DNA of 64,000 bases, from assembly GCA_964020085.1 (NCBI GenBank), contig OZ026595.1:18319153-18383152 (forward strand), given 5' to 3'. The notes under the pieces were generated by a model, which worked only from the letters and a program-made list of their open reading frames with translations, was not told the DNA's origin and searched no databases. Source of the DNA: Micromussa lordhowensis (taxonomy: Eukaryota; Cnidaria; Anthozoa; Scleractinia; Lobophylliidae). How positions within the stretch are numbered: the first letter of the stretch is position 1; each line of letters begins with the position of its first letter. Of the stretch, positions 58,250-64,000 are shown piece by piece. The position numbers were made by a program, and so were the translations under genes.

Positions 58250-61200
58250 CTAGACTATTGTTAGTGTTTCAGAGCTGAGATCAAAAGATCTGTCCAGACT
58301 TGGGTAAGACAGTTTGATCTCGTAGTACCCCTCTAGAGATGAGAACAACACACATGCAAGCCTTGAGGGAGGTTGTTCAATTGTATTAAAATGGGAGTGC
58401 ATGCACAGTACCTTGTTTGTCTTGAAGTAATATGATCCTGACATGGTACGTGATCTGTTGGGAGAGGGTGCCTGGATCACAGCCCCAACTTTTTCTGGAA
58501 TGTAATTGTTTGACTTTCTGCCGCTTGGGCACCAGCTCCTATAGATAACAATACGATAAAGGAATGTCAGATAACATACTTTTACAGCCCCACATTCACA
58601 AAGTAAACATGCTTATTGAGTACAAACATGCCAACCAAACAGCCCTTTGTTCACAAAGGTTTTGCTGGGAATTGACTGCAGACTAAGTTTTATCAGTGTC
58701 TAAACCAATATTTTAGTTTTTCCACCGAAGTTATACTATAGACGGTAGATCATTATTCTGGTAATTGACATTACACGTATATAGGCCCTTGACTTCAAAA
58801 TCACCAGGACACTTTGTTTAAAGTAAGTAAACATTCCTTGAAGTTGATCATTTTTCGCAGTGGAGGACAAGTGTTCTCATGTACGGAAACAATGATTGTA
58901 TTACTGTAGCTATTTGTATTTTCTATGTTCAGGGTTTGTACTTATATCTTTACTGTTTTTGTTTTATTTCTCGGAGATATTAGCGCTTATGCTTGAAATA
59001 AAGTTTACTACTACTCTTTGAAGCTCCTAAAATTCCATGGCTTTCCATGACCTTTCTGAGTTTTCCATGACCAACATGTAAGTTATGCAGTTGTTCTCAC
59101 AGTAGCATCAAAACAATCATTTTATTATTTTCCAGCATTATTTGCATGCTTCTGTCTATTTCTACCGAAATTAAAGGTTGTTGCTGACTTGACTGCCTTT
59201 TTGTTTTCGGAAAGCGTAATGCTTTTCCATGACCTTCACTTAAATTCCATGATTTTTCAGGCCTGGAAATTGAAATAATAAATTCCATGACTTTCCAGGT
59301 TTTCCATGACCCTTACCAACCCTGTACATGTACAGTGTATGTTGCATACAAGCCCGCTGACAGCAATATTATAATCTTAACTACATACATATACTGTATG
59401 CATTGCATGCCTAGATGAATCTACATTATGGCCAATCTAGTCAGAGCTTTTAAGTCTAAGTCGAAGGTACATGTAGCTAAGCTAAGACTGTTTCTTTTAA
59501 GGGATGTGGTATACCTGTACCTTTGTGTCAGTGTTGGTGGGGTAAGACCCCTCTGTGGTTTCCCCTTTTTTTCCACCCAGGCCTGATACCGTTCTGCGCA
59601 CTGAATACTTCTCTCATATTTCTCTTCTTCTTCCTTCATGGTGTTATCAATTCCTTCCTTCCTTTTATTCTTCACCTCTTCTTTTAGCTTCTCATCTTTG
59701 TTCTTTTTCCTACATGAAAGAATTTAGTTAAATACCTACATGTAGGTTATCACAATGTACACTATATTCTTTCACTATCTCATGAATTAGTTACAAGTTA
59801 ACGGAAAGAAGGGATATCAAGTCACTCTTGGAAGGTGCAAAGCAAATAAAATTTTCTTCAAAGTGTGCCGGGCATTATAGACTTAACATTTACCTCATTT
59901 GCCTCAAAATTAATGTGCCTACGTAATGATAGACATGAAAGGATCTGACTGGAATACAGAAGGATGACTGAGGCCTTGACTCCTGTCCGAACTTAGCCTG
60001 CGTTGCAGACGGACTATACCGGGGTTTAGTTTCGTCTGCAACGCAGGCTAGTCCGAACTCAGTTTTTTCTTTGTCCCACACTCCTTCTAACTGAGTGGGC
60101 ACTGCACCATAAGGTACATGTATTTGTTAATAGGTTCCATAGTAATGTAGCACAGAGTTACTTGAAATTAAAGCTACCCTGGATGTGTCTTTGATTAGAA
60201 CATCTCACCAATCTTCATAAACTTTTTGTGCACTCAAGGTTTTTTCTTGCTTTTTTTCTTCTTCCTTCTTTTTCTTGTTGCGCTGCTCCTCTTTCTTCTT
60301 CTGGTGTTCTTCTTTCAGTTCTTCATCTTTCTTTACTTTCCAAGATTCAAAGTACTTTTTGGCATCTCTAGCTTTAAGGTTTTTCTCCTTTTGCTTTTCT
60401 AGTTCTTTATCCATCAACCCTTTTCTTTTGGCATTCTTTTCTTTGTTTTCTTCTTGTTTCTGTTCATTCCAGGATTCAAATGCTCTCTTTGCCTAGAAAG
60501 AATTAATAAAACAAATTAATTTTTTTACTTACAACATTGCACAATAAGCCTAATTTTGTGATTGTAATTAGTTAAGTGAGTTTTGAAGTGTTGTAGTTAG
60601 CACACAGATGTCATTTTGCTAGGGATTGTGTAAAGATTTGGAATACATAAAAATAACTAAATGATATAATTAACTGTGCAGCCATGGGCCGAGGGCAGTT
60701 CATGGTTTTGACCGGGTTTCTTTTGTTTTGTTTTGTTGGCAACCAGACCCAAACTTCCACTTGGTCTAATCATGATCAGGACTTTGAATCATACAACCTG
60801 TGATGTTTATTTGCCAAAAGCTGTTGGAACATTAATACACGGAAAATGTTACAGATATTGTTTTCTTTATTATATGTAAAATATATTTTCTATTTATTTT
60901 GATTCAATATATAATAATACTATAATACAAATATAAATATGCTAGAAAAGGTATTATGTCAGCCATGGAATGTGCTGAAGTTGCAGCTTTCACTTTCGCT
61001 GCATGACAAATAAGATTGTGCTTACTTTGCAAGTTCATTTTGCCAGAAGCGAGGGTCAATTTATTTGCAATTTTGTGAGTATTTCTTGTGGGTTTAGGCA
61101 ATTAAACTGAATTCCTTGGCTGTTTCATCAAAGCAAGTTAAACTTCCAGATTAAGGCCATTACTTCATCATAGAATTCACAAAGGCTAAGAGCAATGGTG

Positions 61201-64000
61201 CAATAATACAGTTTGTGTTGATCAAGTTATGTGGTGTCTACAGTCATCAGTGAATCATCAAGGACTGCTTTGGAATGTGCACTGTGTTGCGACTGTAGTG
61301 CTAAGAAAACAGTTGATTTTAAAAGCATGGTTATAAGATCTATACGTAAAAGATCTTGTTTATTCTTAGTTTTGACTTTTGTGAAAAAGAGGAAAACCTA
61401 AAAAAAGGTTTAACATTGGTTTCTTGATACAAAAAAACAAGTCGAGCAGGCAAGATGGTACTATCTTGCCCACTTGGGGTCATGCGCTCTGTCCTGCAAG
61501 AAATTTTTTATCCCATATAATAAATTCTTTATTGACCAAGCTTGTTCGGTCAAGTTCGCTGGATATTGACCTCTTTCTTTTTGGGTATGTTTATGGACCT
61601 TGACTCTGTCTCAGTCCATAAACACACCAATATCAAGCCATCTTGACCAAACAAGCTTGGTCAATAAACCATGTACCTGTCCCATTACAAGTACACAGTT
61701 TGTTGAATTTACCATTTTTTTACGTTCACGTTCTTCCTTTTCTTTCTCCTCAAGCTTTTTGTTCTCAGCAGACTTGCTGGCCAGCTGTTCCTTCAATCTT
61801 TCTCTTTTCTTTGTCCTCCACTCATCAAACACTGCCTGACGTATTGTTGCAGTGTCCATCAAGCCAACATGTTGTGATCCCCTTGCGCTGCCCATTTCAC
61901 TCCAGGAATCTGGACTAGCACCTCTTAAATTTGTCATCGATGAGGATCTCTTTGGTGTTAGGGTACCATCATGAGTAACACTTTTAGTGCCTGTCCAAGA
62001 GTATGTAGGTGTTTCTCTAGGGTGCAGTGATTGGGTCATTTTGCTAATTGCTTGGTTGGCCTTTAGGGGTCCTGACCTACCACCTCCTGGAATATTAAGC
62101 CACATACATGTACATTGTATCAACTGACATTATGCAGTTGCTTAGTAAATCTGTCGATCATACAGTAAATGACAGCTGAATGGTCAGTCTGTACAGTAGG
62201 TTGGCCAGTTGGTTGGTTGGTTAGTCCATTAGGCATGTGACTTACAGTGTAGTCAGTCCTAGACCTTCTTACAAGACTAGAAGTGTGAGCACCAGGAGAA
62301 GAAAAAGTCATTCAGTCAGTGGCAGCTGGTTGGTCAGTGGGAAGGTTGGCTACATGGTTGGTCAGTTATTTACTCCACAAAGGGCTTCAGAAAAAAGCAG
62401 GCCTTTCCATTTGAATTAGCTAGCAGATATTATTTTTCAGTATCATTTGGGCAAGTACATGACTGTACTCTCTCTCTATAATCTACAGCTGTTCATACTT
62501 TCTTCTCAAACTCTTAAATAATTCATCAAGTTAAAACAAAGGAAATCACAACCGTGAAGGAGGTTAGCATAGATTTTGACGATTTTACTTCTCCTTTTAC
62601 TTTTTAGTTTTTGTTTCGATTGATTCAAGACAGCGTTTCATTGGCTATCCAAACACCTCAAATTTTGTAAAAAATACTCCGCCGCGTGTCATATTTTCAA
62701 CTCTCTTCCAATCTTGGTGTTTGAATATCCCGATGAAACACTGCCTCTCATGTTTGATATATACATGTAACTGCAGCCTGCACATGTGACCTCACTAATT
62801 TTCAGAAGACTAACATGTGCAACGTGTTTAATATCATAAGATAGTAAAACACTTGTGCAAGTTAGAAATAGCATACCTGCAGGTACACGCACATTGTACA
62901 TGTATTTAGAAAATTTTAAGTCGTGTCTGTTCTGGCAAAGAAAAAAAAAAACAAGTCCCACTATTATGATTGCCTTCCTTGACAGATGGTTCACGTTTTT
63001 TTTCATAGAATTGTCAACCATCATTTTATCATTGTTACCCACATTTTACCTTTACCTTAGTTTGTACTTAACCATGAACTCTGGCTCTTTTAATTACCTG
63101 AATCAAAATCTGATGCACCTTTCTTTCTAAAACCTCTTCCATCTTGGGTTCCAATAATGTTTTCTGCTGTTGAAGGAACATGCTCTTCAAAAGTATCTGT
63201 TATACCTGATTGCACCTTCAGCTTGGTCATCAAAGAACTTTTTTTAGCACTCATGGGTCTCTGTGGAGTGAGACTTTTTTTCAGTTGCATCTTCTGAATG
63301 CCTTGTTCTTTTGATCCAGAAAGTGCTTTCTTGTTTGTAAGTGAACCCTGTTTGGATGGTGTCTCAAGACTTGATGATTTTTTCATCAAAGGAGCACTTC
63401 CTGGGCGTTTTACATGATTGCCCTCCTCTTCAGATGGTTCATGTTTTTTCATAGAATTGTCAACCATCATGCGACTTCGAGGCGATGGCTTTGGTGGTAC
63501 CCTTGGTGGTTCAGATTCCTCCTTAGGGTCTCTGAATGTCCTGTCGCGACTCTGCTCTTCCTCATAATACTTTTTACTACCAACCAAACCTGGCCTATTA
63601 ATCCTTCTTGAATCATCTCCACTTTCCTCAGAAGAGTCAGACCTTGCTACTGAAACCAGAGGCCGACCTGGCTTTGGTGGTACTCTCGGTGGTCCAGATT
63701 CCTCCTTAGGGTCTCTGAATGTCCTGTCATGACTCTGCTCTTCCTCATAATACTTTTTACTACTGACCAAACCTGGTCTATTAATCCTTCTTGAATCATC
63801 TCCACTTTCCTCAGAAGAGTCAGACTTTGCTACTGAAATCAGAGGCCGACCTTCAACCTTTTTCAACTGCCCATGTCTCAAGTTACCTGCTTGCTCGATT
63901 TTTTTTGTATCATTTTTATCCACAAATGGTCCATCATCCTCAAATGTAGAAGTTCTAACTACAGGAATTTGAGCTCTGGTAAGATTTTCTTGTGTTTTGT
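58250..64000 (-). CDS. Coiled-coil, probably microtubule-associated protein (MAP9/CCDC181-like), 5' end outside the window
   Basis: Minus-strand exons: from the window edge (or a CCAG acceptor near 63975) to 63098; 62086-61713; 60492-60209; 59709-59521; and 58538 down to either a GTACTG donor at 58412 or an in-frame stop at 58250. Phases agree at every junction (1, 0, 2, 2). The N-terminal part is serine/proline-rich with two tandem 61-residue repeats (SDSSEESGDDSRRINRPG, RTFRDPKEES, PPRVPPKP). The C-terminal part is a highly charged helix with repeated aromatic motifs: AVFDEWRTKKRERL, AKRAFESWNEQK, AKKYFESWKVKK, AQKVYEDWKKNK and AERYQAWVEKK, then SWCPSGRKSNNYIPEK. Regularly spaced A..(F/Y)..W..KK motifs in a Lys/Glu-rich coiled coil are typical of MAP9 and CCDC181, which bind microtubules of cilia, flagella or spindle. 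Which of the two is undecided. Confidence 0.65.
58932..59326. mobile_element. Repeat with CAGGGTT / AACCCTG ends, rich in TTCCATGA
   Basis: About 395 bp starting CAGGGTTTGTACTTAT and ending TTACCAACCCTG. The interior repeats TTCCATGACCTT, AAATTCCATG and GACTTTCCAGGTTTTCCATG. It is a widespread animal repeat type by appearance. It lies in the intron after the 59521 exon of the coiled-coil gene. Confidence 0.65.
59994..60050. mobile_element. 57-bp mini-palindrome with perfect 9-bp target-site duplication
   Basis: TAGCCTGCGTTGCAGACG at the left and its exact mirror at the right, with a 21-bp spacer. Flanked on both sides by GTCCGAACT (59985-59993 and 60051-60059). A 9-bp duplication is the mark of Mutator-like transposition. 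It sits in the intron between the 60209 and 59709 exons of the coiled-coil gene. Confidence 0.9.
60493..61712. other. Intron of the coiled-coil gene with an inverted repeat
   Basis: AT-rich intron. Its distal part has arms TTTATTGACCAAGCTTGTT (61530) and AACAAGCTTGGTCAATAAA (61651), mirrored around a GGTCAAG / CTTGACC core, so another hairpin element spans about 61530-61670 next to the exon. Confidence 0.6.
62966..63030 (-). pseudogene. Decayed partial exon copy inside an intron of the coiled-coil gene
   Basis: Plus-strand words GATTGCC(T/C)TCCT..., CAGATGGTTCA(C/T)GTTTTTT and TTTCATAGAATTGTCAACCA also occur in the coding exon at 63417-63475, where they encode MMVDNSMKKHEPSEE. The intronic copy has an extra T run that breaks the frame. 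It lies about 70 bp past the exon's donor site. Confidence 0.7.

Noticed and set aside
58250..58411. Last 54 codons as certain C-terminus of the coiled-coil protein
   Set aside because: A usable donor at 58411 (GTACTG) precedes them; the true end could be a further exon that I cannot locate.
1..64000. CRISPR array, phage, plasmid or bacterial operon
   Set aside because: No spaced direct repeats of the right size, no dense coding and clear spliceosomal introns; the DNA is eukaryotic.

Overview
The window is nuclear DNA of an animal, most likely an anthozoan cnidarian (stony coral or sea anemone). The reasons are intron-bearing genes with GT-AG junctions, metazoan transcription factors (a Fez-type zinc finger and a bHLH protein), a rhodopsin-class receptor, an SLF2-like genome-stability gene, a TTAGGG stretch, and many hairpin-type miniature transposons and tRNA-derived SINEs like those I know from coral genomes. 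The species cannot be named from sequence alone. There are no operons, rRNAs, CRISPR arrays or prokaryotic genes.

Layout. 3.05-4.29 kb (+): a two-exon SNAG / Fez-type zinc-finger repressor gene. 8.98-12.74 kb: a four-unit, ~660-bp tandem repeat built as a dimer of dimers. 19.48-20.51 kb (+): a bHLH gene. 20.8-26.2 kb: several MITEs and fold-back elements. 27.49-28.59 kb (+): a single-exon class A GPCR. 31.32-35.56 kb (-): a four-exon gene for an 817-residue secretory-pathway protein with a cysteine-rich ectodomain and two C-terminal membrane segments; I do not recognise its family. 35.6-42.4 kb: repeat-rich intergenic DNA. 42.49-54.44 kb (+): a ten-exon SLF2/FAM178-like gene (944 aa) with transposons in its introns. 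58.25 to beyond 64.0 kb (-): the 3' part of a coiled-coil, probably microtubule-associated gene (MAP9/CCDC181-like), convergent with the SLF2-like gene.

Exon joins were made by hand and checked for reading phase: the zinc-finger, bHLH, 817-aa and SLF2-like models all stay open across every junction. In the MAP9/CCDC181-like gene every junction I joined also keeps phase, but both of its ends are uncertain.

The window has two compositional halves. Left of about 43 kb CpG is abundant (about 52 CpG in the 968-bp zinc-finger exon). The SLF2-like gene and the gene to its right are strongly CpG-poor (about 11 CpG in the 1316-bp second SLF2-like exon) and carry many TACATGTA octamers. This fits the mosaic gene-body methylation of cnidarians: the developmental and receptor genes on the left look unmethylated, and the broadly expressed genes on the right look methylated over evolutionary time. 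CpG-rich transposons inside the CpG-poor introns stand out as younger insertions.
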